In this document: positions 37,899 to 47,707 of the stretch, in pieces
Layout of the letters: every line of letters starts with the position of its first letter
Position numbering within the stretch: the first letter of the stretch is position 1
Origin: Lentzea guizhouensis
Lineage (GTDB): Bacteria; Actinomycetota; Actinomycetes; Mycobacteriales; Pseudonocardiaceae
Reading direction: 5' to 3'
DNA: 64,000 nucleotides
NCBI RefSeq assembly: GCF_001701025.1
Contig: NZ_CP016793.1
Location: 3,410,001-3,474,000, forward strand
The notes under the pieces: generated by a model
Told to the model about the DNA's origin: nothing
Databases searched by the model: none
What the model saw: only the letters and a program-made list of their open reading frames with translations
Program-made: the position numbers and the translations under genes

Positions 37899-38617
37899 AG
37901 TACCAGGGGAAGAAGGCCGTCGTCACGGGCGGAACGCACGGCATGGGCCGCGCGGTCGTGGACAAGCTGCTCGGCCAAGGCGCCGAGGTGCTGCTGACCG
38001 GGCGCAAGGCGGACGACGTCGAGCACGGCATCTCGATGGACGCCACCAACCTCGCCGACATCGACAAGCTCGCCACGGCGGCGCGTGAGCGGTTCGGCAG
38101 CATCGACCTGCTCTTCATCAACGTCGGGTATGCGACGTTGTTCGAGTACCAGGACGTCACGCCGGACGACTACGACCGCACTTTCGACATCAACACCAGG
38201 GGCGCGTTCTTCACCGCTCAGAAACTCGCGCCGCTGGTCGCCGAAGGCGGCTCGATCGTCTTCACCACCTCGGTCGCGCAGACCGGTGGCGGCAAGGCGA
38301 TGAGCGCCTACTCCGGTGCCAAGGCGGCGGTGCGGTCGTTCGGGCGGTCGTTCGCGGCCGAGCTGGCGCCGCGCAACGTCCGGGTCAACGTCGTCAGCCC
38401 CGGCTTCATCGACACGCCGTCGATGGGCGTGACCGGTCTGCCGCAGGAGGCTCTTGACGCCTTCAAGCAGGCCGGTGACGAGCTCACGCCGCTCAAGCGC
38501 CACGGCACGAGCGACGAGGTGGCGGACGCGGTGCTGTTCCTGGCGTTCGAGGCGACCTTCACGACCGGTGCCGACCTGCCGGTCGACGGTGGCATCGGGC
38601 AGAGCCTCAGCGTCTAG
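37895..38617 (+). CDS. Short-chain dehydrogenase/reductase
   Basis: The 240-residue classical SDR has the cofactor motif TGGTHGMGRAVV, INVGY in place of the usual NNAG, catalytic Ser in TTSVAQTGG and YSGAK (Y-x-x-x-K), and ends with DLPVDGGIGQS. The missing NNAG is a moderate deviation. Translation is coupled to the imine reductase by a 4-base overlap. The two may act on the same carbonyl/imine substrate. Confidence 0.9.
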   Translation: MKYQGKKAVVTGGTHGMGRAVVDKLLGQGAEVLLTGRKADDVEHGISMDATNLADIDKLATAARERFGSIDLLFINVGYATLFEYQDVTPDDYDRTFDINTRGAFFTAQKLAPLVAEGGSIVFTTSVAQTGGGKAMSAYSGAKAAVRSFGRSFAAELAPRNVRVNVVSPGFIDTPSMGVTGLPQEALDAFKQAGDELTPLKRHGTSDEVADAVLFLAFEATFTTGADLPVDGGIGQSLSV

Positions 38618-38702
38618 CGGAAAGTTCTCGGCGAAACCTGTCACACCTCCGCCGCCCACCGGGTCAACAGGGCACAGGCGAACGAGGACAGGGAGAACGA
38701 CC

Positions 38703-39128
38703 ATGAGGATTGCCAACCCGGTGCTGAGCGTTCCCGGCGCGATGCAGGCGCTGCTCGCGTTGTCGGAGGCGGCCGCGGCCACGGGGGTCGACAAGGACCT
38801 CGCGGAGCTGATCTGCCTGCGGGTCAGCATCATCAACGGCTGCGGCGCGTGCATCGACTACCACACCAAGCTGTTGCGCGAAGCCGATGTGGACGACCGC
38901 AAGATCTACGCGATCGCCGGCTGGCGGGACGTGCCGTACTACACCGACGCGGAACGGGCGGCGTTCGCGCTGGCCGAGCAGGTGACGCACGTGCGCGTCA
39001 GCGACGAGGTGTGGGACGAGGCGGCGAAGCACTTCGACGAGAAGCAGCTGGCCGGGCTGATGCTGGTGATCGGCGCGATCAACCTGTGGAACCGGATGAA
39101 CGTCGGCACCCAGCAGAAAGCCGCCTGA
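38703..39128 (+). CDS. AhpD-like / carboxymuconolactone decarboxylase-family protein
   Basis: The 141 residues have the AhpD core CxxC motif with its following His (CGACIDYHTKLLREA), preceded by ELICLRVSIING. In the family these residues form a peroxidase or peroxidase-like redox site. The ATG at 38703 follows AGGGAG; the gap to the SDR is 85 bases. With an HxlR regulator and two reductases the cassette looks like an electrophile or aldehyde stress module. This role is inference. Confidence 0.85.
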   Translation: MRIANPVLSVPGAMQALLALSEAAAATGVDKDLAELICLRVSIINGCGACIDYHTKLLREADVDDRKIYAIAGWRDVPYYTDAERAAFALAEQVTHVRVSDEVWDEAAKHFDEKQLAGLMLVIGAINLWNRMNVGTQQKAA

Positions 39129-39156
39129 GCCAGCGCTGAACAACGCTCAAAACAGC

Positions 39157-39200
39157 GAGGCCGGCGCGCAAGAGCTTCCTCTCCCTTGCGTGCCGGCCTC
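39157..39200. terminator. Terminator after the AhpD-like gene
   Basis: GAGGCCGGC...GCAAG pairs with CTTGC...GCCGGCCTC with a 13-base loop; a long stem between convergent genes. Confidence 0.75.
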
Positions 39201-39247
39201 AGGGCGCAGCATACCTCATGTCGAACAGATGTTCGATCATTGGGCGA

Positions 39248-39484
39248 TCAACTCGCCGCGAGTGCCGCGCGCCCGTCCTCTGTCAGCTCGGCGCACACGC
39301 GGTGGCCGAACCGGGTGGGCTGCGCCGGTCGCAGCAAGCCCGCGTGCACGAGGTCGTGCGTGGCCATCTGGTCGCAACACGGCAGTCCGTCGACGTACAG
39401 CTCAGGTTCCGAGCCGCCCGTCACCTCGGCCCTACCTGCCTCGACGGCCCGCAACATCGCGCGTGCTCTTCCGCTGAGCTCCAT
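39248..39484 (-). CDS. Small winged-helix-like hypothetical protein
   Basis: The ATG at 39484 gives 78 residues (MELSGRARAMLRAVEAGRAE). The pattern ELYVDGLPCCDQMATHDLVH, AGLLRPAQP and CAELTEDGRAAL reads like a compact helix-wing unit ending as in MarR-like proteins. Small actinobacterial proteins of this type are common and unnamed. The upstream in-frame extension to 39607 is unlike a protein. A regulatory role is only a guess. Confidence 0.6.
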   Translation of the reverse strand: MELSGRARAMLRAVEAGRAEVTGGSEPELYVDGLPCCDQMATHDLVHAGLLRPAQPTRFGHRVCAELTEDGRAALAAS

Positions 39485-39620
39485 CTCGACCCCCAGGTGT
39501 GGTGTCCGAATCGCTAACCCCTTTGTCGAAAAAGAGGCCGAATCCGTTCCACAAGTACGGGTTCGTCCGGGTTCTTCACTCGTGCGAATGCCCCGAGCTT
39601 GGCCCACTGGGCCGTTCGGG

Positions 39621-40430
39621 TCACGGCGACACGCCGGGAGAAGATCTCAACGCGGGCCTGCGCACCCACGTCGTCCAGCGCGGCCGGTAGCCCTGCGAGT
39701 ACCAGAACGGCGTCGAGCGCGGGTTCGGCAACGCGTGGTGCAGCAGCGTGGCCGCCACGCCGGCCTCGTCCAGGACGGCGTGCGCGTGCGCCACGAGAGC
39801 GCTGCCCGCGCCGGTTCCCCGGACGTCCGGCCGCACGCCGAGGTGGCCGAGGTAGGCGAACGGCTGCTCCGAGGCGAACCGCTCCATCCACCCCGCGTGC
39901 TGCGGCAGGTCGACGTAGATCATCCCGACGGGCGTGCCGTCGTAGACCGCGAGCCACATGGCCTCGTGGTCGCGGTCGAGCACGTCCGCCAGCGCCGATC
40001 GCAGGTGTGCCGCGGCGTTCGGGCGTTCGGTGACCATGCCGAACGCGGCGTCGTACCGGACCGTGTGCAGGTTCAGCTCCACCGCGACGTCCAGGTCGGC
40101 GCGGGTCGCGGCCCGCACCTCCACGTCGGGCGGCCGCGTCACCGCGCAACGTCCGGCGAGTCGCTCGGCGACAACGGTCAGCGGCGCGAATCCGTGGTGG
40201 ATCAACGGTTGTGCGGCCGAGGTCTCGTGGCTCGGCACGGTCACCGTCGCCGCGGTGTCGGGGTCGTCGAGGCCGGTGAGCCGGGTCTCCCACTCGTCGA
40301 GCAACGCGGGCAGGTCGCAGCCGGGCCGCCAGTTCAGCCGGTGCAGGCGCAGCGGTCCCCAGGTCGCCCCCAGCGAGTCCGGATCCGTCTCGGTGAACGA
40401 AAAGTCGTCTGCCACACCACATCTGAGCAT
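39621..40430 (-). CDS. GNAT family N-acetyltransferase
   Basis: The 269-residue protein looks like two GNAT-like halves: a degenerate N-terminal one (residues 1-100) and a complete C-terminal one with EVRAATRADLDVAVELNL, YLGHLGVRPDVRGTGAGSALV (acetyl-CoA site R-x-x-G-x-G/A) and the final FWYSQGYRPRW. Substrate unknown. It starts 14 bases from the divergent phzF-like gene, so the two share a promoter region. A GTG at VADDFSF is a possible later start. Confidence 0.85.
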   Translation of the reverse strand: MLRCGVADDFSFTETDPDSLGATWGPLRLHRLNWRPGCDLPALLDEWETRLTGLDDPDTAATVTVPSHETSAAQPLIHHGFAPLTVVAERLAGRCAVTRPPDVEVRAATRADLDVAVELNLHTVRYDAAFGMVTERPNAAAHLRSALADVLDRDHEAMWLAVYDGTPVGMIYVDLPQHAGWMERFASEQPFAYLGHLGVRPDVRGTGAGSALVAHAHAVLDEAGVAATLLHHALPNPRSTPFWYSQGYRPRWTTWVRRPALRSSPGVSP

Positions 40431-40444
40431 GGCAGGGTCGGGTT

Positions 40445-41197
40445 GTGGAGATCTTCGTCGTGGATTCGTTCACCAGCGAGCGCTTCAAGGGCAACCCGGC
40501 CGCTGTCGTCCTGCTGGCCGAGCCGCGCGACGACGCGTGGATGCAGGACGTCGCGGCGGAGATGAAGCACGCCGAGACGGCCTTCGTCACCCCGGACAAC
40601 CACCTGCGCTGGTTCACGCCGACCGTCGAGGTCGACCTGTGCGGGCACGCCACGCTGGCCACCGCGCACGTGCTCGGCGGCGAGCAGAGGTTCACCACGC
40701 GTAGCGGGGTGCTCACGTGCATACCTGACGACGGGTGGATCCGAATGGACTTCCCGGCCGATCCTCCAGAGTTGACTGACCCGCCAGTCGGCCTAACAGA
40801 GGCGCTCTCACATGCGACGATCAAGTCCGTGGCGCGGGGGCGGTTCGACTTCCTGGTCGAGCTGGGCAGTGCGAAGGAAGTCCGTTCCTTGCGACCTGAT
40901 GTCCAAGGACTGGCACAAATCCCGTCACGCGGAGTGATCGTGACGGCTCCTGGCGACGGCGCCGCGGACATCGTCAGCCGGTGCTTCTACCCGGCCGCCG
41001 GCGTCCCGGAGGACCCCGTCACCGGATCGGCCCACTGCACGCTCGCGTCCTACTGGGTGCCGCGACTGCAGCGCGCTGACCTGCTGGCGGAGCAGGCGTC
41101 GGAACGCGGCGGGTTCGTCAGGGCGACCCTCGACCAAGATCGGGTGCAGCTCTGCGGGCAGGCCGTGACGGTGCTCCACGGGCGTCTTACTGAGTAG
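40445..41197 (+). CDS. PhzF family isomerase/epimerase-like protein
   Basis: The 250-residue protein has the diaminopimelate-epimerase-like fold of PhzF enzymes. The N-terminus VVDSFTSERFKGNPAAVVLL, the catalytic Glu in KHAETAFV, CGHATLATAHVL and DPVTGSAHCTLASYW are characteristic. Actual phenazine genes are absent, so it is one of the many PhzF homologues of unknown substrate. The GTG start lies very close to the divergent GNAT gene. Confidence 0.88.
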   Translation: MEIFVVDSFTSERFKGNPAAVVLLAEPRDDAWMQDVAAEMKHAETAFVTPDNHLRWFTPTVEVDLCGHATLATAHVLGGEQRFTTRSGVLTCIPDDGWIRMDFPADPPELTDPPVGLTEALSHATIKSVARGRFDFLVELGSAKEVRSLRPDVQGLAQIPSRGVIVTAPGDGAADIVSRCFYPAAGVPEDPVTGSAHCTLASYWVPRLQRADLLAEQASERGGFVRATLDQDRVQLCGQAVTVLHGRLTE

Positions 41198-41276
41198 TCA
41201 CGTCTGGGTGAATCGATGTCACTAGGGGTGCTCGACCTGCCATTTCGTCCCCCGAGCGGGGTACATTGGTGCCCCT

Positions 41277-41311
41277 GGAGGGGTCCTGCTCGCTGAGCAC
41301 GGGACCCCTCC
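41277..41311 (+). terminator. Terminator after the phzF-like gene
   Basis: GGAGGGGTCC pairs with GGACCCCTCC around an inner TGCTC-GCT-GAGCA hairpin. It sits 79 bases after the stop and 45 bases before the next gene. Confidence 0.75.
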
Positions 41312-41356
41312 GTCACGCCTGAGCGACCCCCCACCCCAGGCCGACGAGGAGGCTGG

Positions 41357-43963
41357 ATGTCCGACCGAGCGTCGGCCCCCGTGTCGGACTCGGCCGCTTG
41401 GTCGGCCAAGTCGACCAACCGCGCGTTCAGCGCGTTCGCCGTCACCCTCCTGGTGGCCGGCGTCGTCTGCGCGGGCATGGTCGCGGCCTGGCTCCCGGAG
41501 AAGGAGCACACCTCCCTCTTCTGGATCGGCCCGCTGCTCGTCGTCGGCTTCCTGCTGGCCGAGCAGCTGGCGATCAACGTCGACGTCCGCAGCGGCGTCG
41601 CCTGGACCATCTCCTTCACCGAGATCCCGCTGGTGCTCGGCCTGCTCGTGGCCCCGTTCGAGGTCGTGCTCGCCGCGCACGTGGTCGCGGGCGTCGGCAC
41701 GTTGCTCGGCAGGCGGATCCTGGACCGCGCCGTCTACAACGCGGGCCTCATGTTCATGGAGATCTCCGTGGCGTTCGCCGCGGCGGCCGTGGTGAACCGG
41801 ATGGTCGGCGAGGGCGGGCCGTTCTGGGCCGGTGCGTTCGTAGGCACGATCACCGTGCCGCTGCTCGCGAGCGTGCTGGGCCTGTGCGCGTTGCGGCTCA
41901 TGGGCAAGTCGATGCGGGTGGGCAACAGCCTCCGCCTCGTGCTCCAGACGCTGGTCGTGGCGCTGCTGAACACCTCGGCCGGTCTCGTCGGCTTCCAGAT
42001 CGTCTCCACCACGCAGTGGGGCGGCCTGCTGATCGTCCTGGTGCTCGCCGGGATCGTCGCCACCTACCTCGCCTACTCGGGGCTGCTGCGCGAACAGCGC
42101 GACCTCGAGGCGCTGAGCGAGGTCAGCCTGCGCGTCGCGCGGTCGGGCCAGCACGGCACCGGTCCGCGGCAGCCGGAGGACGACCTCACCGCGAACGTCG
42201 AAGAGGACGAGTGGCAGCAGATCGCGGAACGCATCCGCGAGCAGCTCAACGCCAACAGGGTCGTGCTGCGCCTGCGCACCGACCCGCAGGAAGCCATGAT
42301 CACCCTCGTCGCCGGCGAACCGCTGCCCGACGAGATGGCCGTGTCGGACCCGCGGGCCGTGCGCGAGGACCCGGTGCTGCAGCTGCCGGGCACGCACGTC
42401 CGCTACTACCGCGTGGCCGATGCGACCGAGGACGTCACCGAGGCCCTGCTGCGCCGCGACGCGCAGGAGGCGCTGGTGGTGCCGTTGCGCGGCGCGACCC
42501 AGCTGCTCGGCGCGGTCGAGGCCCACGACCGGCTCTCCCGGTGGCGCGGCTTCGGCAAGGCCGACATCCAGCTGCTGCGCACCCTCGCCTCGCACCTCGC
42601 CACCGCCGTGGACAACCGCCGGCTGCTGGCGCGGTTGCGGCACGACGCCTACCACGACCCGCTGACCGGCCTGCTCAACCGGCCGGGCTTCCGCGAGGCG
42701 TGCGCCGAACCGCTGCGCGAGTCGCAGAAGGCAGTGGTGCTGCGCATCGACCTCGACATCCTGTCGACGGTGTCCGACGCGCTGGGCCAGGCCTGGGGCA
42801 ACCGCATGGTCGTCGCCGCCGGACGCCGGCTGCGCGACGCACTGGGCGCCGACGTGCCGCTGGCCCGGCTGGAGGGCGGCGCGTTCGCGGCGTTCCTCGA
42901 CGACTCGCGCGCGGTGGCGGCCCACGAGACCGCGGAACGGCTGCGGGCCGGGCTTTCCGTGCCGTACCCGGTCGACCGGCTGACCGTCGAGGCCTCCGCG
43001 GTCGTCGGCTACGCCTCGAAGGCCGACTCCGAGACCGAGGACCCCGACCCGGACACGTTGCTGCAGCGGGCGGACGTCGCCGTGCGCGCCACGTCCGAGG
43101 GCTCGCCGGTGCGGGCCTACGCGCCGAGCATGGGCCAGATCTTCCTGCGCCGCTTCCAGCTCGTGACGCAGTTCCGCCAGGCCGTCGAGACCGGGCAGAT
43201 CTCGGTGCACTACCAGCCGAAGGTCGCCCTGCCCTCACGCCAGGTCGTGGGCGCGGAAGCGTTGGTGCGCTGGACACATCCGGAGTTCGGCCGCGTCGAC
43301 CCGGACGAGTTCGTGCCGGCCGTCGAGGCCACCGGCCTGGTGGACGTGCTGACGGACTTCGTGATGGACAGGGCCCTGGAACGCGTGCGCCGCTGGCTCG
43401 ACCGCGGCCTGCGGATGTCCATCGCCGTCAACCTGTCCGTGCGGACGCTGGCCGACGAGGACTTCCCGAACCGGGTGGCGGCCGCGTTGGAACGCCACGA
43501 CGTGCCGTCCGGGCTGCTGACCTTCGAGCTCACCGAGTCGGGCGTGATGGCGGATCCCGAGCGCGCGCTGCCGGTGCTGCGGCGCCTGCACGCGATCGGC
43601 GTCGTGCTGGCGGTCGACGACTTCGGCACCGGGTACTCGTCGCTCGCGTACCTGCGCCAGCTGCCGGTGGACGAGGTGAAGATCGACAAGTCGTTCGTGC
43701 TCGGGATGGGCACGGACCTCGGCGACATGGCCGTGGTGCGGTCGATCGTGGAGCTCGGTCACTCGCTCGGCCTGGTGGTCGTGGCCGAGGGCGTGGAGGA
43801 CGACGCGGCGCGCGACCAGCTGGTCGGGATGGGGTGTGACGTCGCGCAGGGGTACCTGATCTCGCGGCCGCTGTCCGAGGACCGGTTCGAGGCGTGGCTG
43901 CGGGCGCGAACTGTGCAGGTCAGGGGTGCTCGCGATGAGACGGTGCTCACCTTGGTCCACTGA
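41357..43963 (+). CDS. Membrane GAF-GGDEF(degenerate)-EAL cyclic di-GMP phosphodiesterase
   Basis: The 868-residue protein likely hydrolyses cyclic di-GMP. An N-terminal membrane domain of about seven helices (residues 25-245) is followed by a GAF-like sensor (about 270-430), a GGDEF domain (about 435-600) and an EAL domain (about 610-855). The diguanylate cyclase signature is degraded to EGGAF near residue 504. The phosphodiesterase residues are intact: EALVRW (about 633), NLS, ELTES, DDFGTGYSS (about 755), KIDKSF and GVE. The GGDEF part is thus probably regulatory. It stands alone between a terminator and tRNA genes. Confidence 0.9.
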   Translation: MSDRASAPVSDSAAWSAKSTNRAFSAFAVTLLVAGVVCAGMVAAWLPEKEHTSLFWIGPLLVVGFLLAEQLAINVDVRSGVAWTISFTEIPLVLGLLVAPFEVVLAAHVVAGVGTLLGRRILDRAVYNAGLMFMEISVAFAAAAVVNRMVGEGGPFWAGAFVGTITVPLLASVLGLCALRLMGKSMRVGNSLRLVLQTLVVALLNTSAGLVGFQIVSTTQWGGLLIVLVLAGIVATYLAYSGLLREQRDLEALSEVSLRVARSGQHGTGPRQPEDDLTANVEEDEWQQIAERIREQLNANRVVLRLRTDPQEAMITLVAGEPLPDEMAVSDPRAVREDPVLQLPGTHVRYYRVADATEDVTEALLRRDAQEALVVPLRGATQLLGAVEAHDRLSRWRGFGKADIQLLRTLASHLATAVDNRRLLARLRHDAYHDPLTGLLNRPGFREACAEPLRESQKAVVLRIDLDILSTVSDALGQAWGNRMVVAAGRRLRDALGADVPLARLEGGAFAAFLDDSRAVAAHETAERLRAGLSVPYPVDRLTVEASAVVGYASKADSETEDPDPDTLLQRADVAVRATSEGSPVRAYAPSMGQIFLRRFQLVTQFRQAVETGQISVHYQPKVALPSRQVVGAEALVRWTHPEFGRVDPDEFVPAVEATGLVDVLTDFVMDRALERVRRWLDRGLRMSIAVNLSVRTLADEDFPNRVAAALERHDVPSGLLTFELTESGVMADPERALPVLRRLHAIGVVLAVDDFGTGYSSLAYLRQLPVDEVKIDKSFVLGMGTDLGDMAVVRSIVELGHSLGLVVVAEGVEDDAARDQLVGMGCDVAQGYLISRPLSEDRFEAWLRARTVQVRGARDETVLTLVH

Positions 43964-44037
43964 AGGGACCCCCGGATTTCGTTCTTGGTGGACGGATGTT
44001 GTAGAGTTCTCCTCGCTCGGCAAGAACGAAAGAGCAA

Positions 44038-44110
44038 GCCCCTTTAGCTCAGTCGGCAGAGCGTCTCCATGGTAAGGAGAAGGTCTACGGTTCGATTCCG
44101 TAAAGGGGCT
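44038..44110 (+). tRNA. tRNA-Thr (GGT)
   Basis: Acceptor stem GCCCCTT/AAGGGGC, D-arm GCTC/GAGC, anticodon loop ATGGTAA giving GGT, T-loop TTCGATT. CCA is encoded (44111-44113). Confidence 0.95.
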
Positions 44111-44155
44111 CCATGACTCAGCCGCGATGCGAGCATCGCGGCTTGTGTCGTGTAA

Positions 44156-44228
44156 AGCGGTGTAGCTCAGTTGGTAGAGCAAGCGGCTCATAATCGCTGT
44201 GTCGCCGGTTCAAGTCCGGCCACCGCTA
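44156..44228 (+). tRNA. tRNA-Met (CAT), elongator type
   Basis: Acceptor stem AGCGGTG/CACCGCT, D-arm GCTC/GAGC, anticodon loop CTCATAA giving CAT, T-stem GCCGG/CCGGC. It lacks the three G-C anticodon-stem pairs and first-pair mismatch of the initiator. CCA is not encoded. Confidence 0.93.
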
Positions 44229-44246
44229 CGCAAGTGGGTGAGGTGT

Positions 44247-44265
44247 GTCGGCGGAAAGCGCCGAC
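44247..44265 (+). terminator. Hairpin after tRNA-Met
   Basis: GTCGGCG-GAAAG-CGCCGAC, a perfect 7-bp stem with the same GAAAG loop as the tRNA-Tyr terminator, 18 bases downstream of the tRNA. Confidence 0.6.
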
Positions 44266-44285
44266 CTTCCTCGCTCCGCATGATT

Positions 44286-44302
44286 TGGGGGCCAAGCCCC
44301 CA
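44286..44302. repeat. Second copy of the TGGGGGC-CAA-GCCCCCA intergenic hairpin
   Basis: A 7-bp hairpin followed by GACCCC, matching the copy at 35711-35727 in sequence, in what follows it and in its position after a tRNA terminator. Confidence 0.55.
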
Positions 44303-44396
44303 GACCCCTGGGCAGCAACCTCGTTGCCCACCCCCGCCAGCCGGTAAGCCCGGACTGGGTTCTCGGGGCCCGTGTGCTCGCAGGAAGGCAAGGACC

Positions 44397-44561
44397 GTGG
44401 CTGCAACCGACGTACGCCCGAAGATCACCCTCGCGTGCGAGGAGTGCAAGCACCGGAACTACATCACCAGGAAGAACCGGCGCAACGACCCGGACCGCCT
44501 GGAGGTCAAGAAGTTCTGCCCGAACTGCAAGACGCACCGCGCGCACAAGGAAACCCGCTGA
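44397..44561 (+). CDS. rpmG: 50S ribosomal protein L33
   Basis: The 54-residue L33 begins [20 protein letters not shown] and keeps four cysteines in CEEC and CPNC, so it is the zinc-binding form. The GTG follows AGGAAGGCAAGGACC. Its position before hadA matches the mycobacterial order rpmG2-hadA-hadB. Confidence 0.95.
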   Translation: MAATDVRPKITLACEECKHRNYITRKNRRNDPDRLEVKKFCPNCKTHRAHKETR

Positions 44562-44580
44562 GCGCGTAGCAGTCTTCGCA

Positions 44581-44613
44581 CGAGGCCCGTCCCACACCGT
44601 GGGGCGGGCCTCG
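44581..44613 (+). terminator. Terminator after rpmG
   Basis: CGAGGCCCGTCCCAC-ACC-GTGGGGCGGGCCTCG, a stem of about 14 pairs with one mismatch, ending 20 bases before hadA. hadAB therefore probably have their own promoter or rely on readthrough. Confidence 0.75.
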
Positions 44614-44632
44614 TCGCATATAGGCTCACTCG

Positions 44633-45082
44633 GTGCCTCTCGACCCCGCCTTCATCGGACGTAGTTATCCGCCGTCGCAGCCGTACGACGTGAGCCGCGA
44701 GAAGATCCGCGAGTTCGCCGACGCGATCGGCGCCGACAGCCCGGCCTACCGCGACACCGAAGCGGCGAAGGCGTTGGGGCACAGGGATGTCATCGCGCCG
44801 CCGACGTTCGCGATCGTGGTGTCGATGAAGACCAACGAGACGGTCATGTTCGACCCGGAGCTGGAGCTCGACTACGGCCGGGTCGTGCACGGCGACCAGA
44901 ACTTCACCCACCACCGGCCCATCACCGCCGGCGACCAGCTCGTGTGCGTGGCGCACATCGACGGCATCGTGGCCCGCATGGGCAACGACATGGTGACCGT
45001 GCGGACCGAGATCAGCACCGTCGAGGGTGAACCGGTCACCACCGCCAAGTCGATGCTCGTCGTGAGGGGGGAGGACGCGTGA
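44633..45082 (+). CDS. hadA: (3R)-hydroxyacyl-ACP dehydratase subunit HadA
   Basis: HadA is a MaoC-like hot-dog subunit that pairs with HadB in type II fatty-acid elongation (mycolic acids in mycobacteria). The 149 residues begin with IGRSYPPSQPYDVSREKIREFA and have DVIAPPTFAIV and HGDQNFTHHRPITAGD. It lacks the hydratase catalytic Asp/His, consistent with being the stabilising subunit. In this non-mycolate lineage its role is more likely general fatty-acid or related synthesis. Confidence 0.9.
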   Translation: MPLDPAFIGRSYPPSQPYDVSREKIREFADAIGADSPAYRDTEAAKALGHRDVIAPPTFAIVVSMKTNETVMFDPELELDYGRVVHGDQNFTHHRPITAGDQLVCVAHIDGIVARMGNDMVTVRTEISTVEGEPVTTAKSMLVVRGEDA

Positions 45083-45495
45083 CCGCGGCGAAGTTCGAGG
45101 TCGGCACCGAGCTGCCGGCGCTGTCCGTCCGCATCACGCGCGCCGACCTGGTGCGGTACGCGGGTGCCTCGCTGGACTTCAACCCCATCCACTGGAACGA
45201 GAAGACGGCCAGGGACGTCGGCCTGCCGGACGTGATCGCGCACGGCATGCTCACGATGGCCGTGGCGTCGCGGATCGTCGTGGAGTGGGTCGGTGATCCC
45301 GGTGCGGTCGTCGAGTACGGCTGCCGGTTCGCCCGGCCGGTCGTGGTGCCCAACGACGACGAGGGCGCGCTGGTCGAGGTGACCGGCAAGGTCGCCAAGG
45401 AGCTGGAAGACGGAACTGTGAAGGTCAACATCAGCGCGTCTTTTGACGGCAAAGCGGTGTTGATGGGCGCCTTCGCCCGCGTGCGCGTCGGCTGA
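45079..45495 (+). CDS. hadB: (3R)-hydroxyacyl-ACP dehydratase subunit HadB
   Basis: HadB is the catalytic hot-dog subunit. The 138 residues include the hydratase-2 motif YAGASLDFNPIHWNEKTARD with catalytic Asp and His, followed by PDVIAHGMLTMA. The GTG overlaps the hadA stop by four bases. In mycobacteria a third gene, hadC, follows; here it is absent and tRNA-Trp comes next. Confidence 0.92.
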   Translation: MTAAKFEVGTELPALSVRITRADLVRYAGASLDFNPIHWNEKTARDVGLPDVIAHGMLTMAVASRIVVEWVGDPGAVVEYGCRFARPVVVPNDDEGALVEVTGKVAKELEDGTVKVNISASFDGKAVLMGAFARVRVG

Positions 45496-45508
45496 TCGTG
45501 TGATCAAC

Positions 45509-45540
45509 AACACCGCCTGGCAACCCGGTCAGGTGGTGTT
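45509..45540 (+). terminator. Terminator after hadB
   Basis: AACACCGCCTG pairs with CAGGTGGTGTT (one G-T pair) with a 10-base loop, 14 bases after the stop. Confidence 0.65.
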
Positions 45541-45730
45541 TGCAGTGCTCACAGGAGATTCGGGGCGCGGTGGGGACGCGGTTGACCGACCCTGATTCGT
45601 GTTCTCGGTGCTCGTGTGGGTAGGCTGTGCGACAGGCCGCTCGACTGATGCTTGGGCGGTCTGGTTGGAATGGACGGGGCAGGCTCCCGTACACTTCCTG
45701 CGTGGCCAGGGGGTCTCTCGCAGATCCCGA

Positions 45731-45803
<73 letters not shown>

Positions 45804-45837
45804 CTGTCGAAGCGTCATGGGTGGAGTGGAGGACGGC

Positions 45838-47110
<1,273 letters not shown>

Positions 47111-47195
47111 GCGGTTCCCTCGAAAGAGGAACCGATCGGCCACGCTGCGGCTGGCAGGGCCGCGCGCGGACACCGCAATAACAGGAAGTACGGAC

Positions 47196-47630
47196 ATGCC
47201 ACCCAAGAAGAAGAAGCTGTCAGCGATCATCAAGCTGCAGATCAAGGCTGGTGCCGCCAACCCGGCGCCGCCCGTCGGTCCCGCGCTTGGTCAGCACGGC
47301 GTCAACATCATGGAGTTCTGCAAGGCCTACAACGCCGCGACCGAGTCGCAGCGCGGTCAGGTCGTGCCGGTCGAGATCTCGGTCTACGAAGACCGCTCGT
47401 TCGACTTCAAGCTGAAGACCCCGCCGGCCGCGCGTCTCATCCTCGCCGCCGCCGGCGTCGACAAGGGATCGGGCGAGCCGCACCGCGTCAAGGTCGCCAA
47501 GGTGACCATGGAGCAGGTGCGCCAGATCGCGCAGACCAAGATGGTCGACCTGAACGCGAACGACATCGACCAGGCCGCGAAGATCATCGCGGGCACCGCC
47601 CGTTCCATGGGCATCACGGTCGAAGGCTGA
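47196..47630 (+). CDS. rplK: 50S ribosomal protein L11
   Basis: L11 binds the 23S rRNA GTPase centre and is the target region of thiopeptides. The 144 residues include [29 protein letters not shown] and the C-terminal rRNA-binding domain ending [11 protein letters not shown]. The order nusG-rplK-rplA is standard. Confidence 0.98.
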
Positions 47631-47707
47631 TCTTTCTTTCTTTCGCAAGCGTGGGAGAGCCGAGCGCGGCTCATTCACCACGACTGATCCACGGTTAGGA
47701 CAGAGTC

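Noticed and set aside
39514-40971. 485-codon minus-strand frame spanning the GNAT and phzF-like genes
   Set aside because: It is out of frame with the recognisable acetyltransferase and antisense to the phzF-like gene, with Arg/Gly/Ala-rich shadow composition.
44156-44228. Initiator tRNA-fMet
   Set aside because: The acceptor begins with an A-T pair and the anticodon stem lacks the three consecutive G-C pairs of initiators, so it was called an elongator tRNA-Met.
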